From Lottiidibacillus patelloidae (GTDB taxonomy: Bacteria; Bacillota; Bacilli; Bacillales; SA5d-4), in contig NZ_NPIA01000004.1 in assembly GCF_002262935.1 (NCBI RefSeq), positions 229,509 through 293,508 on the forward strand: a DNA stretch of 64,000 bases, given 5' to 3'. Each line of letters opens with the position of its first letter. The first letter of the stretch is position 1. Shown piece after piece: positions 43,882 to 53,758 of this stretch. Both the position numbers and the translations under genes were made by a program. The notes under the pieces are model-generated. The model made no database searches and was not told where the DNA came from. It saw only the letters and a list, made by a program, of their open reading frames with translations.

Positions 43882-44552
43882 CGGTCAATAAATATTTCAG
43901 GTTGGCCGTTATCTTCATTTATAATTTTTTCGGCAACAAATTTAGGATCTTTTAGACGGGAGGAATCTTTAATATGATTGCTTCCTTCCCAAAATGGAGT
44001 AGACATTCCTCCCATATATACGGCAGTGACTGCTATGTTTGTATCAGCAAACTCTTTTACCAAGCTTTCGGTAAAGCCCCGTACAGCAAACTTAGAGGCA
44101 ACGTAAACAGATTCGTTTACTTTTCCTCGTAAACCAGCAGTCGAAATAATGTTCATAATTTTTGCTTGTTCTGCTTTACGCAACAGTGGCAGCACTTTAG
44201 ACGTTAAATAAATGGTACCTTTGACATTTGTATCAATCATTTCATTAATTTCTTGTTCGGTTAGCTGTTCGAGATTACCGAAGTAGCCTACACCTGCATT
44301 ATTAATCACACCATTTATTGAAGGGAACTGTTTAGCTATTTCTTCAATCACTCGTTCTACATCAGCATAATTTGCAACATTACATGTGAAAATAGTTGCT
44401 TTTCCCCTTAGTTCTTCAATTTCATTCTTCGCTTTTTCGAGACGACTTTTTGTTCTTCCGAGTAAAATAATATGGAAGCCTTTGCAGGCATATAGTTTAG
44501 CAAGTTCAGCACCTAAGCCTGAGCCTGCCCCAGTAATAATAACATGTTTCAT
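43878..44552 (-). CDS. Short-chain dehydrogenase/reductase
   Basis: A 224-residue classical SDR. Cofactor loop TGAGSGLGAELAKLYA, NNAGVGYFG, catalytic Ser in MNIISTAGLRGK and YxxxK as YVASKFAV. The Arg in LLGRTKSRLEK suggests NADP. The ATG at 44552 has AAAGGAGTGG upstream; the longer frame from 44696 would add 48 residues on the opposite strand of yfhH. Substrate unknown. Confidence 0.88.
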   Translation of the reverse strand: MKHVIITGAGSGLGAELAKLYACKGFHIILLGRTKSRLEKAKNEIEELRGKATIFTCNVANYADVERVIEEIAKQFPSINGVINNAGVGYFGNLEQLTEQEINEMIDTNVKGTIYLTSKVLPLLRKAEQAKIMNIISTAGLRGKVNESVYVASKFAVRGFTESLVKEFADTNIAVTAVYMGGMSTPFWEGSNHIKDSSRLKDPKFVAEKIINEDNGQPEIFIDR

Positions 44553-44639
44553 ATGGACCACTCCTTTATAAGGTTGCTTAATCACTATACCAAGTACTAT
44601 ACTAATAGTGCAAAATGTAAGAAAATTGGGGATGAAAAT

Positions 44640-44969
44640 ATGGAAAAAAGATATAGCCAAATGTCTGAGTTTGAACTTAGACAGGAAATTGGTCACTTAA
44701 ATGAAAAAGCAAAAAAAGCAGAACAAATGGGTATGGTCAGTGAATTTGCTGTGCTAGAACGGAAAGTAGTAATGGCAAAGGCATATTTATTAAACCCAGA
44801 TGACTACAAATCTGGAGAAGTGTATGAAATTACTGGAGATCCAGGGTATTATTTTAAAATTAATTACATGAATGGTCATTTTGCATGGGGACATCGATTA
44901 AACTCTAGTGAGGAAGAGGCATTTCCAATTTCTTTATTAGGTAATCTTGTGGATATAAAAGAGAAGTAG
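44640..44969 (+). CDS. yfhH: YfhH family protein
   Basis: A 109-residue protein closely resembling B. subtilis YfhH: MEKRYSQMSEFELRQEIGHL, KKAEQMGMVSEFAVLERKVV, MAKAYLLNPDDYKSGEVYEI and a C-terminal GHFAWGHRLNSSEEEAFPIS. The N-terminal half is helical, the rest an SH3-like beta fold. Function unknown. ATG at 44640 follows GGGGATG; an upstream extension overlaps the divergent SDR promoter and is not used. Confidence 0.92.
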   Translation: MEKRYSQMSEFELRQEIGHLNEKAKKAEQMGMVSEFAVLERKVVMAKAYLLNPDDYKSGEVYEITGDPGYYFKINYMNGHFAWGHRLNSSEEEAFPISLLGNLVDIKEK

Positions 44970-44986
44970 GCATATTGCCTACTTCT
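44962..44986. terminator. Bidirectional terminator
   Basis: An 11-bp perfect stem AGAAGTAGGCA / TGCCTACTTCT with loop TAT, spanning the yfhH stop codon. Confidence 0.8.
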
Positions 44987-44991
44987 TCAAA

Positions 44992-45156
44992 TTATGAACG
45001 CTTTCTTGTTTGGCGTTCTAAAATAATTGTGTTTTGCGCTTGCTGTGTTTCACCGTTTACTTGAGCATAGGCATGTTTTGCATTAGCTCGTGGAGATTGG
45101 AATGGATCACTGTATCTATTCTCACTGAATTTTTTTCGGTTATTTTCTTTTACCAA
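44992..45156 (-). CDS. Small YpzG-like spore-associated protein
   Basis: A 54-residue basic, hydrophilic protein with SDPFQSPRANAKHAYAQVNG, ETQQAQNTIILERQTRKR at the C-terminus. That QVNGxTxQxQxxIILExQTRKR ending is what I recall of the YpzG family. TTG start at 45156, seven bases after GGAGGTG. It lies just behind sspK on the same strand, which fits forespore or spore expression. Confidence 0.6.
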   Translation of the reverse strand: MVKENNRKKFSENRYSDPFQSPRANAKHAYAQVNGETQQAQNTIILERQTRKRS

Positions 45157-45176
45157 AAGAAACACCTCCCAAACGT

Positions 45177-45320
45177 TTAGCGGTGACTTGAATTTCTCAT
45201 ACGATCTTCTGGATGCGTATTAATTGTTCCATTTGCACGTTTTGAAGCATACTCTTCTTTCGCTCGCGGTTCCCCGTCGTAAGAAATCCGGTTAGGGAAG
45301 CCTTTTTGTTTATTTCGCAT
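45177..45320 (-). CDS. sspK: Small acid-soluble spore protein K
   Basis: A 47-residue minor SASP ([40 protein letters not shown]). B. subtilis SspK shares RNKxKGFPN, EPRAKxxYASKRAxGxINxHPxxRMR. Made in the forespore. GGAGGAACT precedes the ATG. Its presence shows that the organism forms endospores. Confidence 0.92.
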   Translation of the reverse strand: MRNKQKGFPNRISYDGEPRAKEEYASKRANGTINTHPEDRMRNSSHR

Positions 45321-45406
45321 AAGTGAAGTTCCTCCTTTTTAACCGGTACATCTGTTAGTATGAGGTGTTTTCCACTTTGATATGTAAGGGAAAGGATGTG
45401 TTATTA

Positions 45407-45673
45407 TTGGAAGAAATTTTTGAGCGATTAACAAAACAATTATTAATAAAGAATAGTGATTTAACGGAAAAACAAGCACGTACTTGGGTTGAAGTATTGT
45501 GGGAAGATTTTGAAACAACGCGAGCAAAAGCAGGTAGAAAATATTTAGGTAAAGAAATGACAGAGAATATGGTTATACAAATGATTAACCATTATGGAAA
45601 TAGACTCCATGAGTTCGCCGCAACTAATCCAAAGTACGCACATTTATTAAATGATAATGACTTCTTAAATTAA
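45407..45673 (+). CDS. yfhJ: YfhJ family protein
   Basis: An 88-residue protein very like B. subtilis YfhJ: LTEKQARTWVEVLWEDFETT, RAKAGRKYLGKEMTENMVIQ, GNRLHEFAATNPKYAHLLND. It resembles the WVELL protein group. TTG at 45407 is 8 bases after AAGGATG; the frame continues upstream without a ribosome site. Function unknown. Confidence 0.9.
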   Translation: MEEIFERLTKQLLIKNSDLTEKQARTWVEVLWEDFETTRAKAGRKYLGKEMTENMVIQMINHYGNRLHEFAATNPKYAHLLNDNDFLN

Positions 45674-45701
45674 AAGCGATGGCAGCTGCCATCGCTTTTT
45701 T
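45672..45701 (+). terminator. Intrinsic terminator
   Basis: A 12-bp stem (AAAGCGATGGCA / TGCCATCGCTTT) with T run directly behind the yfhJ stop. Confidence 0.92.
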
Positions 45702-45759
45702 GTTTTGATTAAAGTGTTAGGGACAGAGTTTTATACATTAAATAATTGTATACTTCGTG

Positions 45760-46278
45760 AAAATACTTCGCTTTCCACGGGCACGGCCTCAGCCTAACGG
45801 GAGCTTCAGCTTTTCTTTATTGATCCAGCTTCAGCTCCCAACGCCTAGTAACCTATCCACTTTTCACTTTCGATAAGTCAGCATCGGTTCGCTTTGCTCA
45901 CCGTGTTTCCTTTATCTTAGCTCAAAGTGCTCTAAGGTTATACGGCGCTAAACGGGAGCTTCAGCTTTTCTTTATTGATCCAGCTTCAGCAATCAACGTC
46001 TAGAAAACTTCACACTCCTCATCTGCGATAAGTCGACATCGAAGGTCTTAGCCCTCCGTGTCTTCTTTATCTCATTCGAAGTGCTCCAGTTTTTACGCCG
46101 TTAAACGATTGCTTCAGCTTTTCTTTATTGATCCAGCTTCAGCTCCCAACGCCTACAATTCTTCACCCTTTTTATTTACGATAAGTCAACATCGAATTAC
46201 TCCCGTAATTCGTGTTTCCTTTATCTCAAACAAAGTGTTCCAGAATTTATGGCGCTAAACGGGAGCTTCAGCTTTCCT
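45760..46278. repeat. Tandem intergenic repeat, period about 154 bp, three units and a partial
   Basis: The core GCTTCAGCTTTTCTTTATTG starts at 45803, 45958, 46111 and, shortened and with a changed base, at 46265; intervals are 155, 153 and 154 bp. Each unit continues with ATCCAGCTTCAGC, a CGATAAGTC(A/G)(A/G)CATCG block, CGTGT(T/C)(T/C)CTTTATCT and AAGTGCTC, ending in GCGCTAAACGGGA. A head element CTTCGCTTTCCACGGGCACG at 45768-45787 is of a kind seen between genes in many Bacillaceae. The units have diverged by about a quarter. No protein-coding sequence is credible. The last unit ends at the stop codon of yfhP. Confidence 0.85.
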
Positions 46279-47259
46279 TTATTCCCTGATTGCAGCATTC
46301 ATTTTCTTCATTAATTTCTTCTCGCTGAATATCCATCCTGTAAAAGAAGACAGTCGCTCTAAGTCATAATCAAGATGAACAACAGCAACAAACGGATAAT
46401 GTCCCTTACTGCGATAGCGTAGATCTATAAACCTGACTTCGATAAAGTCTTCAAATTCATTAATTTCCCACCTGTGGATCGGAGAAAAGGATAAAAAGGC
46501 AGCAATGTTTTTATCTTTTTTAGCCGCAGATATTATGTCATTTTTAGGTATTGGGACAAAGTCATATTCATCTAGTATTTCAATTTTACCGTTATACGAT
46601 TTAGCGACATAAAGTTTAGTATCGGTTTTAATAACTAAATGCCACTTATACCAATTAAATGTAGGAGATATAATTACTTTCCCACCTGGGATGATGCTAC
46701 AAGCTTGCTTGATAACATCGTGCTTTGCCTTTATTCTCCATAAGTAATAACCTATAATGATTATATAGATAACAATAAATGTATAACCTGGATCCTGACC
46801 ATAAATCCATAATACAAAGCCTATGCCATGGGCAGCCAATATAAATGGATCCATCGTGTTAATAACACCTAACGCTAGCCACTTTTGTGAAAAAGGTCGA
46901 AGTGCTTGCGTTCCATAGGCATTAAAAATATCAACAAACACGTGTAAAAATACTGCCAAGAAAGTCCACAACCATAAATGAATGCCGTTAACTTCAGGCA
47001 CAAAAAAATGAATAATAGATGAGATGACAATTGGCCAAAGTAATACAGCAGGGATGGAATGTGTAGCCCCTCGATGGTTTCGTAAGTATATGGCGTTACT
47101 TTTTAATTTTAGTACTGTATCTGTATCTGGAGCTTGCGAGCCTAATACTGTAGCAAGCAAAACTGCATTTGTAGCAACGGGATCTTGTGCAATAACTGGG
47201 TCAAGAGTAGCGATTCCACCAAGCGCAAACCCCATTGCAAAGTGTGTTGCAGTATCCAT
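46279..47259 (-). CDS. yfhP: YfhP/YdjM family membrane-bound metal-dependent hydrolase
   Basis: A 326-residue protein of the YdjM/LexA-regulated membrane hydrolase family. The N-terminus has MDTATHFAMGFALGGIATLD, then LGSQAPDTDTVLKLKS and NHRGATHSIPAVLLWP, conserved Asp and His clusters facing the membrane, followed by four helices (e.g. LWLWTFLAVFLHVFVDIF). The C-terminal 120 residues are a soluble beta domain. Enzyme activity has not been settled. It lies before mutY as in B. subtilis. Confidence 0.9.
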   Translation of the reverse strand: MDTATHFAMGFALGGIATLDPVIAQDPVATNAVLLATVLGSQAPDTDTVLKLKSNAIYLRNHRGATHSIPAVLLWPIVISSIIHFFVPEVNGIHLWLWTFLAVFLHVFVDIFNAYGTQALRPFSQKWLALGVINTMDPFILAAHGIGFVLWIYGQDPGYTFIVIYIIIIGYYLWRIKAKHDVIKQACSIIPGGKVIISPTFNWYKWHLVIKTDTKLYVAKSYNGKIEILDEYDFVPIPKNDIISAAKKDKNIAAFLSFSPIHRWEINEFEDFIEVRFIDLRYRSKGHYPFVAVVHLDYDLERLSSFTGWIFSEKKLMKKMNAAIRE

Positions 47260-47329
47260 AAGTAAGCCTCCTGTTCAAGTCACTTATTTTATTTATAACC
47301 AATAAAAAATGTTTTAAAAGGAGTAAATA

Positions 47330-47641
47330 ATGACTAATAAAATTCAAGTATTTTCCGAATACAAAATAAAAAACAATGATACTAATTCTTATGAAAAAGC
47401 GATGGATGCTGTTATTGCTCGTTTAAAAGAAGATGGTGCTAGAAACATCCAATGGTATAAGTCGGTTGACCAAAATAATTTATATGTTGAAATGTATGAA
47501 GTAGACTCCATGGATGACTATAATCGAATTAAAGTATTAAGAAAAAGTAGTGTAGAAGAGCGATATAAAGACATACACCCTTTTATTGAAGGTGATGCTG
47601 AGAAACTTCATATGTGGGCGTTTGCAACGGTTAAAAAATAA
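47330..47641 (+). CDS. Hypothetical protein, possible dimeric alpha-beta barrel
   Basis: A 103-residue protein without a recognised family name. The order beta (IQVFSEYKIK), helix (SYEKAMDAVIARLKEDGARN), beta (IQWYKSVDQNNLYVEMYEVD), helix (SMDDYNRIKVLRKSSVEERY) and a closing KLHMWAFATVKK fits the ferredoxin-like ABM/EthD barrel. Ribosome site AAAGGAG. It is 29 bp ahead of mutY and probably co-transcribed. Confidence 0.6.
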   Translation: MTNKIQVFSEYKIKNNDTNSYEKAMDAVIARLKEDGARNIQWYKSVDQNNLYVEMYEVDSMDDYNRIKVLRKSSVEERYKDIHPFIEGDAEKLHMWAFATVKK

Positions 47642-47670
47642 TCTGATTTAAAAAGTTAGGGGAACAAAGC

Positions 47671-48759
47671 GTGAATAAAGAGGAAAATTGGTACGAGGAT
47701 TTTTCAATTGAAGGATTTCAGACAGATTTAATAAGTTGGTTTGAAAATGAGCAACGAATATTACCTTGGAGAGAAAATAAAGACCCATATCGTGTATGGG
47801 TCTCAGAAATAATGCTACAACAAACAAAAGTAGATACGGTCATTCCCTATTACAATCGCTTTATGGAACTATTTCCGACTACCAAACATTTGGCAGAAGC
47901 GGAAGAAGAGCGTGTCTTGAAAGCTTGGGAAGGGTTAGGATATTACTCTAGAGCACGTAATTTGCAAGCGGCTGTTCGTGAAGTTGTTGAAAGATACGGT
48001 GGTACGGTACCAAATGACCCTGAAAAAATAGCAAATTTAAAAGGAGTAGGACCATATACTACTGGCGCTATCTCTAGTATTGCCTATGATCTGCCAGAAC
48101 CAGCTGTAGATGGAAATGTGATGCGTGTATTATCGCGCGTTTTCTTTATTACTGAAGATATTGCAAAACAGAAAACGAGAAAACTCTTTGAAGAGATAGT
48201 TCGTACAATAATTTCTAAAGATAATCCTTCAGCATTTAACCAAGGATTGATGGAATTAGGTGCATTAATATGTACGCCAAAGTCTCCTTCCTGTTTATTA
48301 TGTCCTGTACAAGAGCATTGTAAGGCATTTGCGGAAGGAGTAGAGGATGAACTACCGATAAAAAGTAAAAAGAAAGCACCAAGACCACTTGCGATGGCAG
48401 CGATAATCTTAACGGACGAAGCAGATAATATTGTGATCCATCGCCGACCAGAATCCGGCTTACTGGCAAATTTGTGGGAGTTACCTAACCATGAAACGCA
48501 AAATGGTGGAGCTGACCAACACGAACAATTAAAAAGCTTTCTGCACGATGAATATAGCCTTCATGTTACTATTGGTGAACACATAGCTAACTTAGAGCAT
48601 ATTTTTTCACATATAAAGTGGAATATTGCAGTATATGTTGGCAAATTGAATAAGCAATTTGCCATGCGAGATGACTTACGTATAGTAAACAAAAAGGAAT
48701 TGGAAAAATATCCATTTCCAGTATCACATCAAAAAATTATTGCAAGCTATTATCGCTAA
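47671..48759 (+). CDS. mutY: A/G-specific adenine glycosylase MutY
   Basis: A 362-residue DNA glycosylase that removes A opposite 8-oxo[21 protein letters not shown] contains the catalytic Glu, the helix-hairpin-helix is [13 protein letters not shown], the Asp is in [13 protein letters not shown], and the 4Fe-4S cysteines are [17 protein letters not shown]. The C-terminal NUDIX-like domain starts near [18 protein letters not shown]. It corresponds to YfhQ in B. subtilis. GTG start. Its stop overlaps the convergent yfhS gene by 4 bp. Confidence 0.95.
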   Translation: MNKEENWYEDFSIEGFQTDLISWFENEQRILPWRENKDPYRVWVSEIMLQQTKVDTVIPYYNRFMELFPTTKHLAEAEEERVLKAWEGLGYYSRARNLQAAVREVVERYGGTVPNDPEKIANLKGVGPYTTGAISSIAYDLPEPAVDGNVMRVLSRVFFITEDIAKQKTRKLFEEIVRTIISKDNPSAFNQGLMELGALICTPKSPSCLLCPVQEHCKAFAEGVEDELPIKSKKKAPRPLAMAAIILTDEADNIVIHRRPESGLLANLWELPNHETQNGGADQHEQLKSFLHDEYSLHVTIGEHIANLEHIFSHIKWNIAVYVGKLNKQFAMRDDLRIVNKKELEKYPFPVSHQKIIASYYR

Positions 48760-48980
48760 TCATACTGTGGTTTCGTTCCATGAGTCCAATCAGCTTCGTG
48801 GCGATTAAAGCCACCGCGAGCTTCAATTTCTTTAATAATTTCACGATGGATTGTAACACCTTCACTATTTAAGTAAGGAGTCATTTGTTGTAAAGATTTA
48901 TGAAAATAAGCGAGTTCACTTTCATTCCATTCTGTCTTAGGCATCATGGATAACTCCGTCATATCTCTTCCTACATACAT
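48756..48980 (-). CDS. yfhS: YfhS-like small protein
   Basis: A 74-residue hydrophilic protein ([60 protein letters not shown]). The length and the place beside mutY and fabL fit B. subtilis YfhS. Start at 48980 because AAAGGAGTG covers the GTG three codons upstream. Function unknown. Confidence 0.75.
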   Translation of the reverse strand: MYVGRDMTELSMMPKTEWNESELAYFHKSLQQMTPYLNSEGVTIHREIIKEIEARGGFNRHEADWTHGTKPQYD

Positions 48981-49007
48981 TGAAATCACTCCTTTTCTTA
49001 TTTCTAA

Positions 49008-49808
<801 letters not shown>

Positions 49809-49886
49809 AAAGAAAATATTCATAAATTTTTTTAGGATAAGACCACCTTCACTTGGTTAAATTATCTTTTGTGGAGGTGATTAGTG

Positions 49887-50090
49887 ATGAACAAACAACC
49901 AAATCAAACAGCATCTGGTACTAACATCCAGCATGTTAAACAACAAAATGCGCAAGGTCAACAAGGGCAAGGTCAATATGGTACTGAGTTCGGTAGTGAA
50001 ACAGATGTGCAAGAAGTAAGACAACGTAATGCACAATCTGCTCAACGTAACCAACAGCAACAAGGCCAACAAGGTCAGCAACAACAGTAA
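49887..50090 (+). CDS. sspE: Gamma-type small acid-soluble spore protein SspE
   Basis: A 67-residue Gln/Asn-rich SASP, an amino-acid store in spores. Two related segments are present: SGTNIQHVKQQNAQGQQGQG and FGSETDVQEVRQRNAQSAQR, around the germination-protease-like cut site YGTEFGSETD. The ATG at 49887 is seven bases after GGAGGTG. It is expected to be read by the forespore sigma factor G. B. subtilis also has sspE between fabL and ygaB. Confidence 0.92.
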   Translation: MNKQPNQTASGTNIQHVKQQNAQGQQGQGQYGTEFGSETDVQEVRQRNAQSAQRNQQQQGQQGQQQQ

Positions 50091-50093
50091 TTT

Positions 50094-50121
50094 AAAAAAG
50101 CACCCATTCGGGTGCTTTTTT
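50094..50121 (+). terminator. Intrinsic terminator of sspE
   Basis: A 12-bp stem AAAAAAGCACCC / GGGTGCTTTTTT with loop ATTC. Confidence 0.92.
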
Positions 50122-50275
50122 ATTTGTTTCTAAGCAACTACATAAACATCTTCCCAAAAAAAACTCCGCATCTATCCTACTGACAAAACTTCTTAAACAT
50201 CAACAAACTTAGTCAAAGGGAAAAATAAAGAAAAGGGGAAATAGTCTATAGAGTATAATTTGAGGAGGACAATTT

Positions 50276-50536
50276 GTGGAGCGGTTTGATCAATTAATAC
50301 ATGAACAATTACTAATAACGGAAAAAATGATTCAACTCCAAAAAGAAATAGATAATTCGCAACAAACATTAAAAAAGATTAATGATGATGGTGCTTGTAA
50401 GGAAGATTTAATAACCTTATTAATGAAAATTGCAAAAGATAAAAAGAATTTTGAAGAACTACAATACGAATTTAAAAAACGGACGGATGAAGTGATTCGA
50501 TGTTACCGTGATGATAAAGAGAAACACTATATTTAA
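50276..50536 (+). CDS. ygaB: YgaB family protein
   Basis: An 86-residue predicted coiled coil (FDQLIHEQLLITEKMIQLQK and KDKKNFEELQYEFKKRTDEV, ending IRCYRDDKEK). Length, charge pattern and the place between sspE and ntdP match YgaB of B. subtilis. GTG start at 50276 behind GGAGGAC. Function unknown. Confidence 0.78.
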   Translation: MERFDQLIHEQLLITEKMIQLQKEIDNSQQTLKKINDDGACKEDLITLLMKIAKDKKNFEELQYEFKKRTDEVIRCYRDDKEKHYI

Positions 50537-50547
50537 AGTATCTATGC

Positions 50548-50571
50548 CTCGCCACTTTGGCGAGTTTTTTT
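50548..50571 (+). terminator. Intrinsic terminator
   Basis: CTCGCC / GGCGAG stem, 5-nt loop, seven T. Confidence 0.9.
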
Positions 50572-50786
50572 GTGAAAAGAGGATATTTTTAGTTTAGTAA
50601 ATATGTTTATGAATGTTCGAAAAGTAAATACCAAAAATAATATTCGCAATAATAAATAGCATGCAAGTCATCCTGATTCCCTTCTGTCCAATTTATGGGT
50701 ATAATAGAGATGGTATTTAACGGATAAGTATAAAAATTAGCGGAATTAGGACAAACTCGGAAAAAATGAGAGGAAAGGAGTAAAAA

Positions 50787-51314
50787 ATGAATCTTCCCGA
50801 AATTGGACAACGTATCCAAATCCAAAGTTACAAGCACAATGGTTTGCTGCATCGAACATGGGAGGAAACTGTCACTTTAAAAAGTACGCAATCGATGATA
50901 ATTGGCGGAAATGATCGAACAACAGTAACGGAATCGGATGGCAGAACGTGGCGCACTAGAGAACCTGCAATATGTTTTTTTCATACTGACTATTGGTTTA
51001 ATACAATAGCAATGCTAAGGAATGATGGTGTTTATTATTACTGTAATTTAAGTTCCCCGTTTACATGGGATAAAGAAGCGGTAAAATATATCGATTATGA
51101 TCTAGATATTAAAGTTTTTCCTGATATGACATATGTTTTGCTTGATGAAGATGAATATGAATTACATAGTAAACAAATGAGATATCCTGAGGCAATTGAC
51201 CGTATACTAAAAAGAAATGTTGATCAGCTAATATCATTTATCAATATGCGAAAAGGACCGTTTGCACCTGACTTTGTTGATCGATGGTATGAACAATATT
51301 TAAGATATTACTAA
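50787..51314 (+). CDS. ntdP: Nucleoside tri-/diphosphate phosphatase NtdP (DUF402)
   Basis: A 175-residue DUF402 protein closely matching B. subtilis YgaC/Ntd[41 protein letters not shown], the metal/catalytic stretch [13 protein letters not shown] with LLDEDEYE, and [19 protein letters not shown]. The homologous S. aureus enzyme hydrolyses nucleoside tri- and diphosphates with Mn or Co. Single gene; AAAGGAG before the ATG. Confidence 0.92.
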   Translation: MNLPEIGQRIQIQSYKHNGLLHRTWEETVTLKSTQSMIIGGNDRTTVTESDGRTWRTREPAICFFHTDYWFNTIAMLRNDGVYYYCNLSSPFTWDKEAVKYIDYDLDIKVFPDMTYVLLDEDEYELHSKQMRYPEAIDRILKRNVDQLISFINMRKGPFAPDFVDRWYEQYLRYY

Positions 51315-51345
51315 AATCTGTTGTCTAATAGCAACAGATTTTTTG
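51313..51345 (+). terminator. Intrinsic terminator
   Basis: AAAATCTGTTG / CAACAGATTTT stem with TCTAATAG loop, T run; starts inside the ntdP stop codon. Confidence 0.88.
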
Positions 51346-51365
51346 TACGTTAGGATGGTGATGAT

Positions 51366-53111
51366 TTGAACAGTATCAAAAGATATTTGGCTTTTGTTAC
51401 CCCATACAAAAAAGAGATTATTTTTACATTTATTATCGGGATTATTAAATTTGGTATACCACTTTTAATTCCATTATTACTAAAATACGTTCTTGATGAT
51501 ATTATTATTAGCACGCAATTGACTCCTGATGAAAAAATGGATCAATTATTGCCGATTATGGCTGGTGTATTTTTCATTTTTTTAATTGTCAGACCTCCTG
51601 TTGAATATTATCGACAATATTTCGCGCAGTGGACTGGAAGTAAAGTATTATATGATATCCGTGATCGATTATTTGCACATATACAAAAATTGAGCTTACG
51701 CTTTTATTCAAACAATAAGGTTGGGGAAGTTATATCCCGAGTCATTCATGATGTCGAACAAACAAAGTCATTCGTAATTACTGGCTTAATGAACATTTGG
51801 CTAGATATGGTTACGATTGTCATAGCAATTTCTATCATGATGTGGATGGATTTTTGGTTAACAATTGTCGCAATTTCTTTGTTCCCTTTATACGGATTTG
51901 CAGTGAAGTATTTTTATGCAAAGTTACGTAGGTTGACGCGCGAACGTTCGCAGTCGTTAGCTGAAGTACAAGGTCATTTACATGAACGTATTCAAGGTAT
52001 AAGTGTAATAAAAAGTTTTGCAAATGAAAATTATGAACACGAACAATTTAAAGGAAGAAATGATAATTTCTTAAATAAAGCTTTAAAGCATACGAGTTGG
52101 AATGCAAAAACCTCTGCCGTTGTTAACACAATTACAGATATAGCACCAATTATAGTTATTTTTGTCGCGAGTATCGGCGTACTAAAATGGGGACTTTCTG
52201 TAGGTACATTAGTTGCATTCGTGGCATATATGGATAAGCTATACAATCCATTAAGAAGGTTAGTTAACTCATCAACGACGTTAACACAAGCCATTGCTTC
52301 AATGGATCGAGTGTTTGAATTTATGGATGAAGCATACGATATCGTTGACCGTCCAGGAGCAAAAGAGCTGAAAAACGTTAATGGAGAAATTTCATTTAAA
52401 GATGTAACTTTTAAATATAGCGAAGAGGATAAAAATGTTCTCTCAAATATTAATCTCAATGTACAAGCTGGTGAAACAATTGCTTTAGTTGGAATGAGTG
52501 GTGGAGGAAAATCTTCCTTAGTCGGTTTAATTCCGAGATTTTACGATATTGACCAAGGGGAAATTTTACTTGATGGTACAGATATTCGTGATTTCACTGT
52601 AACTAGCTTGAGAGATAAAATTGGAGTTGTCCTGCAAGATAATATTTTATTTAGTGAATCTGTAATGACTAATATTATGATGGGAAATCCAAATGCTTCA
52701 GAGGCTGAAGTAATTGAAGCGGCAAAAGCAGCGAATGCACATGAGTTTATATTAAACTTACCTGAAGGATACGATACAAAAATTGGAGAACGTGGTGTTA
52801 AGTTATCTGGTGGGCAAAAGCAGCGCTTAGCGATTGCTCGAGTATTTTTGAAAAATCCACCTCTTTTAATATTTGATGAAGCAACATCAGCACTTGATTT
52901 AGAAAGCGAGCATTACATTCAAGAAGCACTTGAGAAATTAGCAAAAAATAGAACGACTTTTATCGTTGCGCATCGTTTAGCAACAATAACACATGCTGAT
53001 CGAATTATTTTAATCGAAAATGGTGTAATTAAAGAAGAAGGTACACATTTAGAGTTAATGAATAAAAAAGGTAGTTATTATGACCTTTTTCAAGTGCAAC
53101 ATTTAGAATAA
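51366..53111 (+). CDS. ygaD: ABC transporter, fused permease/ATPase (YgaD)
   Basis: A 581-residue half-exporter of the multidrug/lipid (MsbA-BmrA) type. Residues 1-310 hold six membrane helices (e.g. [20 protein letters not shown]). The nucleotide domain shows Walker [11 protein letters not shown]-loop VVLQDNILF, signature [14 protein letters not shown] and Walker [13 protein letters not shown], with the switch His in IVAHRLATI. It should work as a homodimer. TTG start at 51366 behind GGATGGTGATGA. The substrate is unknown; the yga order identifies it as YgaD. Confidence 0.9.
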   Translation: MNSIKRYLAFVTPYKKEIIFTFIIGIIKFGIPLLIPLLLKYVLDDIIISTQLTPDEKMDQLLPIMAGVFFIFLIVRPPVEYYRQYFAQWTGSKVLYDIRDRLFAHIQKLSLRFYSNNKVGEVISRVIHDVEQTKSFVITGLMNIWLDMVTIVIAISIMMWMDFWLTIVAISLFPLYGFAVKYFYAKLRRLTRERSQSLAEVQGHLHERIQGISVIKSFANENYEHEQFKGRNDNFLNKALKHTSWNAKTSAVVNTITDIAPIIVIFVASIGVLKWGLSVGTLVAFVAYMDKLYNPLRRLVNSSTTLTQAIASMDRVFEFMDEAYDIVDRPGAKELKNVNGEISFKDVTFKYSEEDKNVLSNINLNVQAGETIALVGMSGGGKSSLVGLIPRFYDIDQGEILLDGTDIRDFTVTSLRDKIGVVLQDNILFSESVMTNIMMGNPNASEAEVIEAAKAANAHEFILNLPEGYDTKIGERGVKLSGGQKQRLAIARVFLKNPPLLIFDEATSALDLESEHYIQEALEKLAKNRTTFIVAHRLATITHADRIILIENGVIKEEGTHLELMNKKGSYYDLFQVQHLE

Positions 53112-53129
53112 TGTTAATACGGAAGACTT

Positions 53130-53157
53130 AAAATCACCTGTTAAGGTGATTTTTTTT
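53130..53157 (+). terminator. Intrinsic terminator
   Basis: AAAATCACCT / AGGTGATTTT stem, GTTA loop, long T tract. Confidence 0.92.
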
Positions 53158-53210
53158 AATATGACGCATAGTTTTAATAATGCCAATGAAAGCATTCTAG
53201 GAGGATAGTC

Positions 53211-53603
53211 ATGTTAAAAAAGTTAGGTATTTACGTAGTAGTTACCCTTTTAGCAATATGCATTTTCAGCCGAATAAAAGAGTTAATGAGAGTAGAAGTT
53301 GTTGCCCAAGGTAAAGAGCTAAATGATGAACTAGTCAATTATTCTGAGCCGAGTGAGAACTTTAAAATACAGTTTAGCAAAGGGAAGATCTTTCAAAAAA
53401 TAAATACTGCATTAAAAGAAAGAGGGTTAGCAGAAAAGGCAAGTTGCTCTGTCATCGGATCCGAACAATACTTTATGGTAGAGGCAAAAATTGAACCAAA
53501 GGTAGTTGAAGACGAGGACTTAACTAAAATTCAATTAGTAATTAATGAGATTCTAATTATTAATGGGTATGACGCAGACAAATTTAATATTTACATACAA
53601 TGA
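53211..53603 (+). CDS. Membrane-anchored hypothetical protein
   Basis: A 130-residue protein with an N-terminal anchor helix (LGIYVVVTLLAICIF) and a small alpha-beta outer domain: KIQFSKGKIFQKINTALKER, SCSVIGSEQYFMVEAKIEPK and LTKIQLVINEILIINGYDAD. No family recognised. Ribosome site GGAGGA. A long hairpin lies behind it. It is not part of the B. subtilis order at this place as far as I recall. Confidence 0.55.
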   Translation: MLKKLGIYVVVTLLAICIFSRIKELMRVEVVAQGKELNDELVNYSEPSENFKIQFSKGKIFQKINTALKERGLAEKASCSVIGSEQYFMVEAKIEPKVVEDEDLTKIQLVINEILIINGYDADKFNIYIQ

Positions 53604-53667
53604 TGGTTTAAGATAAATGATAGTTAATTCGTGAAGTAAGCTTGAACAAAAGTTTCTTTAACAGCGA

Positions 53668-53758
53668 AAAGTCCGAACCTATATGAACTGCACCCCAATT
53701 GTTAGACACAATCTAATAATTGGAGGTGCAGTTTTTCTGATAGATTCGGACTATTTTA
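53668..53758. repeat. Long nested hairpin resembling an IS3-family (IS150-type) terminal inverted repeat; acts as terminator
   Basis: AAAGTCCGAA(C)CTAT pairs with ATAG(A)TTCGGACT at the outside, and inside TGAACTGCACCCCAATTGTT (53683-53702) faces AATAATTGGAGGTGCAGTTT. The motif TGxACTGCACCC...GTTxGACA is the shape of IS150-group ends. No transposase fragment is adjacent. The T run after GGTGCAG makes it a good terminator for the upstream gene, and the outer arm may serve the convergent ygaE. Confidence 0.55.

Noticed and set aside
46058..46258. 66-codon frame in the tandem repeat
   Set aside because: It lies entirely in diverged repeat units and has no ribosome site.
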